27,780 nucleotides of DNA from DASWED01 sp036394995 (GCA_036394995.1 DASWED010000042.1:1-27780); one strand, 5' to 3'. Counted from the stretch's first letter, positions 7,555-16,387 are shown. Notes: a model not told the origin generated them from the sequence alone. Made by a program: numbers and translations.

Positions 7555-8688
7555 GTGAAGATCACCGGGATCCGGGTCCATCTGTGCCACTTCCCGCTGC
7601 CGGCGATGTTCTCGCCGTCGTGGCTGGCGGGGTTTCCCGCCATGTCGAACGGGTGCGCGATCTACCGGGTGCAGACCGACGAGGGGATCGAGGGCGTGTC
7701 GGCGTCGCCCCTGATCGGCGACGAGGCCCGGGGGCTGGCCACGCTCCTCCGGCTGACGCTCTCCGGCCGGGACCCCACGCAGGTGGAGGACGTCTTCAAG
7801 CTCCTTCGGAGCTCCACCCGGCAGCTGGGGATGCGGGCCTGGCACGTCGAGCCGGCCCTGTGGGACATCATCGGCAAGTCGGCCGGCCTCCCGGTGTGGC
7901 GACTGCTGGGTGGCGCCCGCACGCGGGTGCGGGCCTATGCCTCCACCGGCGAGCTGCGCTCCGGCGAGCAGCGGGCCGAGGACGTCGCCGCCCGGATCGA
8001 GGAGGGGTTCACCGCCGTGAAGCTCCGGATCCGGTTCATGACCGTGGAGGAGGACGTCGCGGTCGTCCGGACCGTCCGCGAGGCCCACCCGGACGTCACG
8101 CTCATGGTCGACGCGAACATGGGGTGGCGGACGCACGGGTTCGCCGAGTACCCGGAGTGGGACCTGGCCCGGGCGGTCCGGACCGCGAGGGAGCTCGAGG
8201 ACCTGGACGTGACCTGGCTGGAGGAGCCCCTCGACCAGTTCGACTACCGGGGATATGCGGAGCTCCGCCGCAAGACCACCGTCCCCATCGCCGCGGGGGA
8301 GATGCTGTCCGACCTCCACGGGTACCGGGACATGATCGAGCACCGGGCCGTGGACGTGCTCCAGGCCGACGCCATCCTGTCCGGGGGCATCCTGCTGGCC
8401 CGCAAGGTGGCGGGCATGGCCGAGGCGGCCGGCATCGGGTTCTCCCCGCACACGTGGACGAACGGCATCGGCCTGCGGGTGAACCTCCAGGTCATGGGCG
8501 CCGTCCCCGGCACCGTGTGGTGCGAATACCCCATCGACCCCCCCGGGTGGACCATCGAGGCACGCGACGCCATGCTGGCCGAACCCCTCCGCATCGACCC
8601 CGACGGGTTCGTCACTCTCCCCGAGGCCCCCGGCCTGGGCATCGAGCTCGACGAGGAGGCCATCGCCAAGCACGGCGAGGAGGTGTAG
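7555..8688 (+). CDS. Enolase-superfamily enzyme, mandelate racemase subgroup (acid-sugar dehydratase-like)
   Basis: This 377-residue protein has the two-domain capping plus barrel layout of mandelate racemase/muconate lactonizing enzymes, which abstract a proton alpha to a carboxylate using Mg2+. Metal ligands appear as D186 (VDAN), E223 (WLEEP) and E249 (AAGE). The Asp-His dyad is D272 (QADA) and H299 (FSPHTW), followed by E324 (WCEYP), which places it in the mandelate racemase subgroup. The second-strand motif is K156-x-R158 rather than the usual KxK. Acid-sugar dehydratases are the commonest members; the substrate cannot be read from sequence. The GTG start fits a leaderless transcript from TAGTCT. 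It sits between two secreted propeller proteins, so a role in sugars released outside the cell is possible but only inferred. The length is normal. Confidence 0.9.
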   Translation: MKITGIRVHLCHFPLPAMFSPSWLAGFPAMSNGCAIYRVQTDEGIEGVSASPLIGDEARGLATLLRLTLSGRDPTQVEDVFKLLRSSTRQLGMRAWHVEPALWDIIGKSAGLPVWRLLGGARTRVRAYASTGELRSGEQRAEDVAARIEEGFTAVKLRIRFMTVEEDVAVVRTVREAHPDVTLMVDANMGWRTHGFAEYPEWDLARAVRTARELEDLDVTWLEEPLDQFDYRGYAELRRKTTVPIAAGEMLSDLHGYRDMIEHRAVDVLQADAILSGGILLARKVAGMAEAAGIGFSPHTWTNGIGLRVNLQVMGAVPGTVWCEYPIDPPGWTIEARDAMLAEPLRIDPDGFVTLPEAPGLGIELDEEAIAKHGEEV

Positions 8689-8752
8689 CGGCCACCCGGA
8701 CCGGGTAGTGAGATGCAGCATCTCGTCCGCGTCCCGAGAAGGGGGAATCGGC

Positions 8753-11359
8753 ATGCCCGCATCGCCTCGGCGCCTCCGCGCCGTCGTCATCGTCGTGTCC
8801 TCGCTCGCCGTGCTCGCCGGCGCGTGTTCGGCCGGGTCGTCGCTCGCCCCCCGGGCCCAGCGCCATCTCAGGATCCCCTCCGCGGTCCGGGGCCAGCTGG
8901 ACACCCTCCCGGGGCACGAATCCGGCCGGGGGGAGAGCGGGCCGGAGGAGACCGAGATGCTCCAGGCCTGGTCCGCCTGGTACTACGGCCAGCGCATGGC
9001 CCCGGGCAACGCCATCCCGGCCTTCGCGCGCCTCCACGCGTTCCGGCAGGCCCAGTCGATCCTGGGGAACGGGACGGCGCCCCCGACCGGGACTCGAACG
9101 ACATCCGCGCCGGCCACCCGTTCGACCGGCACACCGGCCTGGAGGGCCCTGGGGCCCCAGCCCATCGACGCGGGGGATCCGACGTACAGCGATCCGTCGA
9201 ACGGCAGCGTCTACCCGAACGGCTTCCACGAGGTGTCCGGCCGGGTCACCGCCCTCGCCGTGACCCCGGGCGCGCCGAACGTCGTGTACCTGGGGGCCGC
9301 CGACGGCGGAGTGTGGAAGACCACCGACGGCGGACAGCACTGGGCCCCGGTCGGTGACCGGTTCGCCACGACCTCCATCGGCGCCGTGGCCATCGCGCCG
9401 CGGGCGCACCAGACGGTGTTCGCCGGCACCGGCGAGGCCAACACGAACGGCGACTCCTACTGGGGGGCGGGCATCTACAAGACCACCGACGGCGGCGCCA
9501 CCTGGACCCAGCTGGGGGCCCAGGTGTTCGACCGGGCCACCGTGTTCCGCCTGATCGTCCGGAGAGCCGGCAAGGGCCTGGTCCTCGCGGCCACGAACCA
9601 CGGGCTGTTCCGTTCGACGAACGGGGGCTCCACGTGGACCCGGGTCCTCGCCCCCGGCGGCGCCGACCTCGCGGGCGACTTCGTGACCGACCTCGTCCCG
9701 CTGTACGGCACCAAGGGCAAGGGGTTCGTGTCGGTCCTGGGGTGGCGGTACGGCGATTCGAACAACGGCCTGTACCGTTCGGACGACGCCGGCAAGACCT
9801 GGACGGCGGTGGACGCCACCGGGTTCGCCCCGCAGTCGAACATCGGCCGCGTGTCCCTGGCCACCACGAGGGCCGACCCGGGGCTGATGTACGCCGTGGT
9901 CCAGGACTCCCAGCTCATCAGCGCCCCCACCTACAACACCCTGCTGAACGGGGTGTACCGATCGACCTCCGGGCCGGAGGGGCCGTGGCAGGTCGTGGCC
10001 ACCTCGCAGACGCTGGCGTCGGACCAGAACTCCGCGCTGTCCGCGGCCAAGATCGGGCCGACCTACCAGCCCGGGATCCAGGCCTGGTACAACCAGTACG
10101 TCGTCATCGACCCCACCAACCCGGATGACGTGGTGCTGGGGCTCGAGGAGATCTACGACTCGAGCGACGGCGGCCAGACCTGGCAGACCATCGGCCGGTA
10201 CTGGAACGTCTGCCTCACCGACCCCGGCCCGCCGGGATGCTACGCGGACCCGAACGACCACCCCACCACCCACCCCGACCAGCACGCGGCCGCGTTCGGC
10301 GTCCAGGGCGGCAAGCCCAAGCTGTACGTGGGGAGCGACGGCGGCGCATGGTCGCAGGTCGGTCCGAGCTGGTCGAACGACGAGTGGACCGACCTGAACA
10401 CGGCCGGGCTGTCGACCTCCCAGCCGTACTTCTCGGCGGCGTCCGCCGGGCCCGACCCCGTCATCTACGCCGGGCTCCAGGACAACGGCACGATCAAGTA
10501 CGGGGGCGGGACCACGTGGCCCGAGATCTTCGGCGGCGACGGCGGCGACGTGGCCGTCGAGCCGAACAAGCCGAAGCACGTGTTCGAGGAGTACGTCTAC
10601 CTGGACATCGCGAAGAGCTCCGACGGCGGGAAGACGTGGACGGACATCGAGCCGCCGGACGGCGGCAGCTCGTCCACGGCCCGGTTCATCGCCCCGTTCA
10701 TGCTGGACCCCGAGAACTCGAACCGGATCATCGCGCTGGGCGAGAACGTGTGGGAGAGCACGAAGGGCATCGGGACCTCGTCCGATGACTGGGTGAGCCT
10801 GTACGACAACGGCTCCGGCAAGGTCGGCACGGCGCTCGACGTCCGCGGCTCCACGATCTACGAGGGGTGGTGCGGGGCGTGCAACCCGACCAACCCGCTC
10901 GACCCGAACGGCGCCGGATTCGCCAGCGGCCTGGCCTCGAACGTGGGCGGGACGTGGCACGCCCTCACGGCCACCGGCCTGCCCAACCGGTACATCACCG
11001 GCGTGACGATGGACCCGGCGAACCCTCAGCACGTGTTCGTGACGCTGTCGGGGTTCTCCCGGCGGTTCGTGCCGTACGCCGGGACCGGCCACGTGTTCGA
11101 GTCCACCGACGGGGGCGCGCACTTCGCCGACATCTCGGCCAACCTGCCGGACGGTCCGGCGGACGACATCGTCCGGGTGAACGGCAAGCTGATCGTCGCG
11201 ACCGACGTCGGCGCGTTCGTCCGGCGGAGCGGAGGGACCTGGGCGGTGCTCGGGTCCGGGCTCCCGAACGTCGCCGTGAACGACCTGTCCGTGATCCCCG
11301 GGACGACGACGGTCATCGCCACCACCCACGGCCGGGGGGTGTGGACCATCAAGCTGTAA
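8753..11359 (+). CDS. Secreted Asp-box (BNR/VPS10/GH74-like) beta-propeller lipoprotein
   Basis: This 868-residue protein has a signal peptide ending in a lipobox-like segment (VLAGAC, Cys at about residue 26), so it is probably a lipoprotein, though Ala at -3 is not ideal. After a 100-residue linker it carries repeated Asp-box motifs: KTTDGGQHW (189), KTTDGGATW (243), RSTNGGSTW (287), RSDDAGKTW (342), DSSDGGQTW (469), KSSDGGKTW (621) and ESTDGGAHF (783). Such series are typical of sortilin/xyloglucanase-type ten- or seven-bladed propellers. I could not identify a catalytic pair, so binding rather than hydrolysis is equally likely. ATG 8753 is supported by GAAGGGGG about 8-10 bases upstream; the frame could open at 8708 but that extension would disrupt the signal peptide. 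It shares architecture with the larger protein at 3199-7512 but lacks the FG-GAP part. Confidence 0.88.
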   Translation: MPASPRRLRAVVIVVSSLAVLAGACSAGSSLAPRAQRHLRIPSAVRGQLDTLPGHESGRGESGPEETEMLQAWSAWYYGQRMAPGNAIPAFARLHAFRQAQSILGNGTAPPTGTRTTSAPATRSTGTPAWRALGPQPIDAGDPTYSDPSNGSVYPNGFHEVSGRVTALAVTPGAPNVVYLGAADGGVWKTTDGGQHWAPVGDRFATTSIGAVAIAPRAHQTVFAGTGEANTNGDSYWGAGIYKTTDGGATWTQLGAQVFDRATVFRLIVRRAGKGLVLAATNHGLFRSTNGGSTWTRVLAPGGADLAGDFVTDLVPLYGTKGKGFVSVLGWRYGDSNNGLYRSDDAGKTWTAVDATGFAPQSNIGRVSLATTRADPGLMYAVVQDSQLISAPTYNTLLNGVYRSTSGPEGPWQVVATSQTLASDQNSALSAAKIGPTYQPGIQAWYNQYVVIDPTNPDDVVLGLEEIYDSSDGGQTWQTIGRYWNVCLTDPGPPGCYADPNDHPTTHPDQHAAAFGVQGGKPKLYVGSDGGAWSQVGPSWSNDEWTDLNTAGLSTSQPYFSAASAGPDPVIYAGLQDNGTIKYGGGTTWPEIFGGDGGDVAVEPNKPKHVFEEYVYLDIAKSSDGGKTWTDIEPPDGGSSSTARFIAPFMLDPENSNRIIALGENVWESTKGIGTSSDDWVSLYDNGSGKVGTALDVRGSTIYEGWCGACNPTNPLDPNGAGFASGLASNVGGTWHALTATGLPNRYITGVTMDPANPQHVFVTLSGFSRRFVPYAGTGHVFESTDGGAHFADISANLPDGPADDIVRVNGKLIVATDVGAFVRRSGGTWAVLGSGLPNVAVNDLSVIPGTTTVIATTHGRGVWTIKL

Positions 11360-11360
11360 T

Positions 11361-11382
11361 CCGGGTCGCGTACGGAGCCCGG
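11361..11382 (+). terminator. Weak hairpin after the propeller lipoprotein gene
   Basis: CCGGG at 11361-11365 pairs with CCCGG at 11378-11382, with a possible inner CG/CG pairing. It begins one base after the stop codon and is followed by a short T-containing stretch (CTTGCGTTT). It may end the transcript before murA. The stem is short. Confidence 0.3.
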
Positions 11383-11536
11383 CCTTGCGTTTGACGGCAT
11401 CCGGGGGCGCCGACGCGATCACGGCCGGCCAGTTCGGGCCCCAAGACCGGCTGCGAGAGCTGAACTCCCCACGGCCCGCGCCGTGCGATGCATGAACGGC
11501 GGGGGAACCAACCGGGAACGGGCGGGGTCCGACACC

Positions 11537-11542
11537 TAGAAT
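11537..11542 (+). promoter_or_regulatory. -10 element TAGAAT for murA, leaderless-type spacing
   Basis: TAGAAT lies 9 bases before the ATG at 11552, implying a transcript that begins at or near the start codon. There is no clear TTGACA at the right distance; GGGAAC at 11514-11519 sits about 17 bases upstream. The rest of the 190-base gap before murA shows nothing else I can support. Confidence 0.45.
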
Positions 11543-11551
11543 GTGGAGTCC

Positions 11552-12823
11552 ATGGACCGGCTGATCGTTTCCGGGGGGCGGCCGCTGTTCGGCACCGTCC
11601 CCATCGGGGGGGCCAAGAACTCGGCCCTCAAGCTGATGGCGGCGTCCCTGCTGGCCCCGGGGCGGACCGTGATCGAGAACGTGCCCCGGATCGTGGACTG
11701 CTGGACCATGACCGAGGTCCTGGAGCACCTGGGGGCGTTCGTCGCGTGGGACGAGCACACGGTGACCATCGACACCGGGCCGGTGGACTCCCACGACGCC
11801 CCGTACGAGCTGGTGAGCCGGATGCGGGCGTCGATCATCGTGCTGGGGCCCCTCCTGGCCCGGTTCGGGCGGGCCCGGGTGGCCATGCCGGGGGGCTGCA
11901 ACATCGGGTCGCGGAAGATCGACCTGCACCTGCGGGGCCTGGAGCGCATGGGGATCTCCTTCCGCCAGGAGCACGGGTATCTGGAGGCAACGGGCACGCT
12001 GCACGGCGCGGCGGTCTCCCTGGACTTCCCCTCGGTGGGCGCCACGGAGAACCTGGTGATGGCCGCCGTGGGGGCGCGGGGGACCACGGTGGTGGACAAC
12101 GCGGCCCGCGAGCCGGAGATCGAGGACCTCGCCGCGTTCCTGTCGGCGATGGGGGCCCGGATCCTCGGCGCGGGCACCAGCACGATCGAGATCGAGGGCG
12201 TGGAGGGGTTCCGGCCCGTCCGACACGCCGTGATCCCGGACCGGGTGGAGGCCGGGACGTTCGCGATCGCCACGGCGGCCGCGGGAGGCGACGTGTTCCT
12301 CTCGGGGGCCCGCGCCGGCCACCTCGAGCTGCCCCTGTCGAAGCTGGGCGACGCCGGAGCCGACATCTCCGAGCAGGCCGACGGCATCCGGGTCCGCATG
12401 CGGGACCGTCCGGCCTCGGTGGACTTCGTGACCCTTCCCTATCCGGGGTTCGCCACCGACCTCCAGCCCCAGATGATGGCCATGCTGGCCATCGCCAGGG
12501 GCACCGGCATCCTGGCCGAGAACGTGTTCGAGAGCCGGTTCATGTTCGTGCAGGAGCTCCAGCGGATGGGGGCCGAGGTCCTCACGGAGGGGCACCACGC
12601 CGTGATCCGGGGGGTGGAGCGCCTGTCGGCCGCCCCGGTCCGGGCCCTGGACATCCGGGCCGGCGCCGCGCTGGTCATCGCGGCGCTCACGGCGGACGGC
12701 ACCACCGAGATCGACGACGTGGCGTTCATCGACCGCGGCTACGAGAGCCTGGAGGACAAGCTCTCGGCCCTCGGCGCGGACGTCCGGCGGGAGGGCGCCT
12801 ACTCGCCCGTCGTCCTCACGTGA
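11552..12823 (+). CDS. murA: UDP-N-acetylglucosamine 1-carboxyvinyltransferase
   Basis: MurA transfers enolpyruvate from PEP to UDP-GlcNAc, the first committed step of peptidoglycan synthesis in the cytoplasm. The 423-residue product has the expected length and landmarks: K22 in GGAKNSALKLM, and the loop PGGCNIGSRKIDLH with catalytic C116. This Cys is the fosfomycin target in most bacteria, whereas mycobacteria have Asp at this position, so the enzyme should be of the fosfomycin-sensitive type. ATG 11552 (MDRLIVSGG) is chosen because it matches the family start; GTG 11543 would add only three residues and lies just after the -10. murA often follows the atp operon in Actinomycetota, but here about 9.8 kb separates it from atpC. 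Thirteen bases after its stop begins the next gene of a probable operon. Confidence 0.96.
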   Translation: MDRLIVSGGRPLFGTVPIGGAKNSALKLMAASLLAPGRTVIENVPRIVDCWTMTEVLEHLGAFVAWDEHTVTIDTGPVDSHDAPYELVSRMRASIIVLGPLLARFGRARVAMPGGCNIGSRKIDLHLRGLERMGISFRQEHGYLEATGTLHGAAVSLDFPSVGATENLVMAAVGARGTTVVDNAAREPEIEDLAAFLSAMGARILGAGTSTIEIEGVEGFRPVRHAVIPDRVEAGTFAIATAAAGGDVFLSGARAGHLELPLSKLGDAGADISEQADGIRVRMRDRPASVDFVTLPYPGFATDLQPQMMAMLAIARGTGILAENVFESRFMFVQELQRMGAEVLTEGHHAVIRGVERLSAAPVRALDIRAGAALVIAALTADGTTEIDDVAFIDRGYESLEDKLSALGADVRREGAYSPVVLT

Positions 12824-12836
12824 TCCCCCCGACGGT

Positions 12837-14789
12837 GTGAGCAGGGCGGCCGCCGGGGCGGCGCTCCTGTGCGCGGCCGCGCTGGCCGTGGGCCCGGGGT
12901 CGGCGTCCGCCGCCGCCCCCGCCGCGGCGGGGCCCGTGGCGGTGATCGTGGTGGTGTCCGGCCCCGACTTCGAGGACGTGATGTCGGTGCCGGGCCTCCA
13001 GCGACTGGCCGCAGCGGGCGGCGCGGCCCTGCTCAGCCCTCGAACCGTGTCCGGCGACGAGGGCCCGGGCCACGAGCTGACCCTGGGCACCGGGACACGG
13101 AGCGCCGTGCCCTTCGCCGACGTGGAGGTCGAGGGCACGGGGGAGCGCCGGCGGGTCGTGGGATTCGACCGCATCGTCGGCGAGAACGGGGACCGGTCGA
13201 CGCCCGGCCTCCTGGGCTCGGTCCTGGCCGAGCATGGGCTGAGCGCCTGTGGGCTGGGGCCGGGCACGGCCCTCCCTGCGGCCGACCGGCAGGGCGTGTC
13301 CCCGGCCGGCTCCGGGTGCGAGGTCCGGTTCGTGGGCTTCGAGCTCCCTGGGTCCTCGGAGGCCGACCGGCGGGCGGCGCTGGGGCGACTGGCCTCCGTG
13401 CTCCCCGCGCTGGTGCCCGCGGCCCCGCGCGTCCTGCTCGTGCTCGTGGCCCCGGCCCCCTCCCCGGCCATGGACCGGGTGCGCGACGAGGTCACGCCGA
13501 TCGTGATGGTCGAGGGACCCCCCGAGGACCTGTTGACCGCGTCGGGGCCCATGCACACGCTGACGTCGGACACCACCAGGCGCGACGGCCTGGTGTCGAA
13601 CGAGGACGTGGCGCCGACCATCCTGCGCTTCTTCGGCATCCCGGTCCCCGCGGAGATGAACGGGTCGCCCATCCGGGTGGTCTCGGACGCCGGGCCCCCG
13701 GTATCCATGCACCTGGAGCACCTCCAGAACCGGCGGATCGCCACGCCGGTGGCCCTGGCCGCGCTGGCCTGGGTGGTGCTGGGGGGGGTGGCGTGCATCC
13801 TGCTCATCGCGCGGCGCCGCCGGGTCCCGCCGCGGGTGGGGCGGATCGCAGCGGTGGTGCCCCTCTCGGTGGCCCCGATCGCGATCGCGTACCTCGCCGC
13901 GGGCAGGCTGGGCTCGCAGGCCTCCCGCAACGTGGTCCCGTTCCTGGTGGTGATGGTGGCCGGGGCGGCCCTCCTGGGGCTGGAGTTCCGGCGGTACGGA
14001 CCGCTGGTCCCCGCGGCCGTGGTGGGGGGCGCCAGCCTGGCCTATCTCGTGGTCGACGCCCTCCAGGGGTGGCCCGACACCCCGTTCACGCTGCTCGGGG
14101 GCACCGCCCTGGACGGGGCCCGGTTCTACGGGATGCCGAACAACCTGATCGGGATCGCGCTGGGGGGCGCGCTGTTCGTGGCGGCGACGCTCCAGCCCTG
14201 GACCGGGTTCTGCCTGCTGGTGGCCACCGGGCTGTTCGTGGGGTTCCCGGACCTCGGGTCCAACCTCGGGGGCGCGCTCACCGTGTTCGTGGCCGCCGGG
14301 CTGTGGTGGGGGCTCCGGACCGCCGGGCGCCTTCGTTGGCGGGACGTGGCCGTCACGACCGCGACGGTGGCCGGAGGGATGGGGGCCGTATTCGCGGCGC
14401 ACGCCTGGCTGACGAGCACCGCCACCCACGGGACGCGGTTCGTGGAGGGCCGGGGAGGCCGGAGCCCGTTCGACACCCTGGCCGAACGGATCGGCACCGG
14501 CGCCGGGCTCATCGCGCGGAGCCCGCTGACCTGGCTGATCCTGGTGGGGCTGCCGGTGGTGCTGGTCGTGGCCCTCCGGCCGCCCCCCGTCCTCCGGGGC
14601 GCCTTCGAACGGTGGCCCCCGTGGCGCGCGTCGGTCCTCGCGCTCCTGCTCGCGGGTATCGTGGCCTTCGTGGTGAATGACACCGGCGTGGCGGCGGCCG
14701 GGTTCTGCTTCGGCCTGGGCCTGGCCGGGCTGGTGTACCTGCCCCTGGTGGAGGTGCCGTGGGGCGTCCCCGAGGGGGCCCCGGGGTGA
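12837..14789 (+). CDS. Polytopic membrane protein with N-terminal alkaline-phosphatase-fold domain
   Basis: This 650-residue protein starts with a signal sequence (residues 1-26). A domain of about 270 residues follows, with the outline of the alkaline phosphatase superfamily: VIVVVSGPDFEDV early and NEDVAPTILRFFGIP with NGSPI late. From about residue 305 there are roughly 11 hydrophobic segments. The usual metal-binding Asp/His set is not obvious (the opening strand has SGPDFED instead of a DG motif), so the domain may be catalytically degenerate. The second half contains ARFYGMPNNL and DLGSNLGG, resembling a conserved but uncharacterised actinobacterial membrane family. It follows murA by 13 bases and its stop overlaps the next start (GTGA), so it is probably in the murA operon. 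A cell-envelope role is inferred from this context only. Confidence 0.8.
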   Translation: MSRAAAGAALLCAAALAVGPGSASAAAPAAAGPVAVIVVVSGPDFEDVMSVPGLQRLAAAGGAALLSPRTVSGDEGPGHELTLGTGTRSAVPFADVEVEGTGERRRVVGFDRIVGENGDRSTPGLLGSVLAEHGLSACGLGPGTALPAADRQGVSPAGSGCEVRFVGFELPGSSEADRRAALGRLASVLPALVPAAPRVLLVLVAPAPSPAMDRVRDEVTPIVMVEGPPEDLLTASGPMHTLTSDTTRRDGLVSNEDVAPTILRFFGIPVPAEMNGSPIRVVSDAGPPVSMHLEHLQNRRIATPVALAALAWVVLGGVACILLIARRRRVPPRVGRIAAVVPLSVAPIAIAYLAAGRLGSQASRNVVPFLVVMVAGAALLGLEFRRYGPLVPAAVVGGASLAYLVVDALQGWPDTPFTLLGGTALDGARFYGMPNNLIGIALGGALFVAATLQPWTGFCLLVATGLFVGFPDLGSNLGGALTVFVAAGLWWGLRTAGRLRWRDVAVTTATVAGGMGAVFAAHAWLTSTATHGTRFVEGRGGRSPFDTLAERIGTGAGLIARSPLTWLILVGLPVVLVVALRPPPVLRGAFERWPPWRASVLALLLAGIVAFVVNDTGVAAAGFCFGLGLAGLVYLPLVEVPWGVPEGAPG

Positions 14790-15580
14790 GCGCGGAGGAC
14801 CTCCCTCCCCGCCCCGATCTGCTCCCCGCCGGGGGCCCCCAGGCCGACCCCGCCCGCGTCGCCGGCCCCTGGGGCCTCCGCGCGCCCTGGGGGTTCTGGG
14901 AGTCCCTCCTGGTCGGCGTGGCCGGATTCCTGATCGGGGGGGTGCTGGCGGTGCCCGTGGTGCTCGCCTCGAACGGCGACGAGCTCACCGGCATCCCGTT
15001 CGCGCTGGCCTCGCTACTGGGGGAGATCGGGCTGTTCGTGGCCGTGGCCGGGTGGCTGTGGATCCGGCACCGGCGGTCCATTCCCGCGCTGGCGATCCGG
15101 GCCGACCGCCCCGTGGACCTCGCCATCGGGTTCGGTGCCGGGCTCCTCGTGTACCCGGCGGCCGTGATCCTCGTCGCGACGCTGGTGGACCTGGTGCTCC
15201 GCCAGATCGCCGGGCACGGCGTGGAGGCGCCGGACCAGCTTCCCTCCGACATCGGCGGCGGGGCCCTGGTCCTCACCGCGCTCGTGGTGACGGTTGCAGC
15301 GCCGGTGGCCGAGGAGCTGCTGTTCCGGGGGCTGCTGTTCCGTTCGATCCGCGATCGGCACGGGTTCTGGCCGGCGGCCGTGGTGTCCTCCGCGCTGTTC
15401 GGCCTGGTCCACTGGCAGGGGTCGCCGTGGGAGGCGTCGCTGCTGCTCGTCGTGACGCTGGCGTTCGTGGGGCTGGCCCTGGCGGCGATCTACGAGTGGC
15501 GCCGGAACCTGCTGGCGAACATGGCGGCCCACTGCGCGTTCAACGTGGTCGGGTTCACGCTGTTCGTCCTGTCGAGGTGA
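14786..15580 (+). CDS. CPBP family intramembrane metalloprotease (Abi/CAAX-protease-like)
   Basis: This 264-residue polytopic protein belongs to the CPBP/Rce1-like family of glutamate-dependent intramembrane proteases. The three diagnostic motifs are present: EELLFR with E176, E177 and R181; FGLVH with H209; and HCAFN with H249 and N253. About six to eight hydrophobic segments surround them. The N-terminal 35 residues are Pro-rich and probably cytoplasmic. The GTG start overlaps the stop of the upstream membrane protein. Family members process prenylated proteins, mature bacteriocins or confer immunity, and many bacterial ones have no known substrate. The pairing with murA and a phosphatase-fold membrane protein suggests an envelope function, but nothing identifies the target. 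Confidence 0.9.
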   Translation: MSAEDLPPRPDLLPAGGPQADPARVAGPWGLRAPWGFWESLLVGVAGFLIGGVLAVPVVLASNGDELTGIPFALASLLGEIGLFVAVAGWLWIRHRRSIPALAIRADRPVDLAIGFGAGLLVYPAAVILVATLVDLVLRQIAGHGVEAPDQLPSDIGGGALVLTALVVTVAAPVAEELLFRGLLFRSIRDRHGFWPAAVVSSALFGLVHWQGSPWEASLLLVVTLAFVGLALAAIYEWRRNLLANMAAHCAFNVVGFTLFVLSR

Positions 15581-15590
15581 CCGGCGCGCC

Positions 15591-16382
15591 GTGGCGATCG
15601 AGGAGGCCGTCCGGGCGATCCGCGCGGGAGGCGTGGTGGGGTTCACGGGCGCGGGAATCTCCGCGGACTCCGGGATCCCCACGTTCCGGGACCCCGGGGG
15701 CCTGTGGGACCGGTTCGACCCCGAGCACTTCGGGACGTGGGAGGGCCTGGCCCGGGAGGCCATGACCCACCCGGACCGGCTGGCCGAGTTCCTGTCGGCT
15801 CTCCGGAGGGCCGTCGCGCGGGCCCGGCCGAACCCGGCGCACCGGGCCATGGCCCGGCTGGAGGAGGCCGGCCTGCTGACCGCGGTGGTCACCCAGAACG
15901 TGGACGGCCTGCACCAGGAAGCCGGGAGCGTGCACGTCGTGGAGATCCACGGTTCGCTGCACCGGCGGGTGTGCCTGGTGTGCGGCACCGAGGACCGGGT
16001 GACCCGCCCGGAGTTCCTGGAGGGCCTGGCCCGGGCCATCGGGGCCCTGCGAACGGCGTTCGTCCCCAGCCTGGCCTCGGTCCTGCCGAGGTGCCACGTG
16101 TGCGGGGGGCCCACCCGGCCCGGGTTCGTGGCGTTCGGGGAACGGCCCCTGGACTTCGACGAGGCCGAGCGGCTGGCGTCCGAGTGCCGGACCATGCTGG
16201 CCGTGGGGACCGCCGGGGAGGTGGAGCCGGCGGCCGGCCTCCCGCGACGGGCGCGGGCCGCGGGGGCCACGGTGATCCACGTGGGGGCGGGGGAGAGCTT
16301 CGTGCAGGCGGATCTGGACATCCGGGGCCGGGCGGCGCAGGTGCTGGCGGAGATCGCCGACCGGGCCCTCCGACCAGCCTGA
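15591..16382 (+). CDS. Sir2 family NAD-dependent protein deacylase
   Basis: This 263-residue sirtuin would remove acyl groups from lysines using NAD+. It has GAGISADSGIPTFRD (residues 20-34), TQNVDGLH (101-108) and the catalytic His H120 in EIHGS. Zinc-site cysteine pairs are C128/C131 and C168/C171. The zinc-pair spacing is long: 36 residues separate the pairs. Two other usual NAD-contact motifs are altered: the GTS motif reads GTAGEVEP, and the later IN motif reads VIHVG. The protein is therefore probably an active but divergent sirtuin. GTG 15591 is 10 bases after the CPBP protease stop, so it closes the murA operon. In bacteria sirtuins often regulate acyl-CoA synthetases by deacylation, and acyl-CoA enzymes occur nearby. 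Confidence 0.92.
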   Translation: MAIEEAVRAIRAGGVVGFTGAGISADSGIPTFRDPGGLWDRFDPEHFGTWEGLAREAMTHPDRLAEFLSALRRAVARARPNPAHRAMARLEEAGLLTAVVTQNVDGLHQEAGSVHVVEIHGSLHRRVCLVCGTEDRVTRPEFLEGLARAIGALRTAFVPSLASVLPRCHVCGGPTRPGFVAFGERPLDFDEAERLASECRTMLAVGTAGEVEPAAGLPRRARAAGATVIHVGAGESFVQADLDIRGRAAQVLAEIADRALRPA

Positions 16383-16387
16383 ACGGG

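Noticed and set aside
2293..8904. Very long minus-strand open frame (over 2,000 codons) opposite the propeller and enolase genes
   Set aside because: It is the antisense shadow of well-supported plus-strand genes in GC-rich DNA. Its sequence is low-complexity Arg/Gly/Pro/His-rich with no domain, and the plus-strand products show clear motifs.
11391..11419. TTGACG resembling a -35 element after the propeller lipoprotein gene
   Set aside because: No -10-like hexamer occurs 16-18 bases downstream, and murA has a better placed TAGAAT much nearer its start.
8612..13930. Second long minus-strand open frame opposite the Asp-box lipoprotein and murA
   Set aside because: Same reason: it runs antisense through murA and other genes whose motifs are unambiguous, and its own translation has no recognisable fold.
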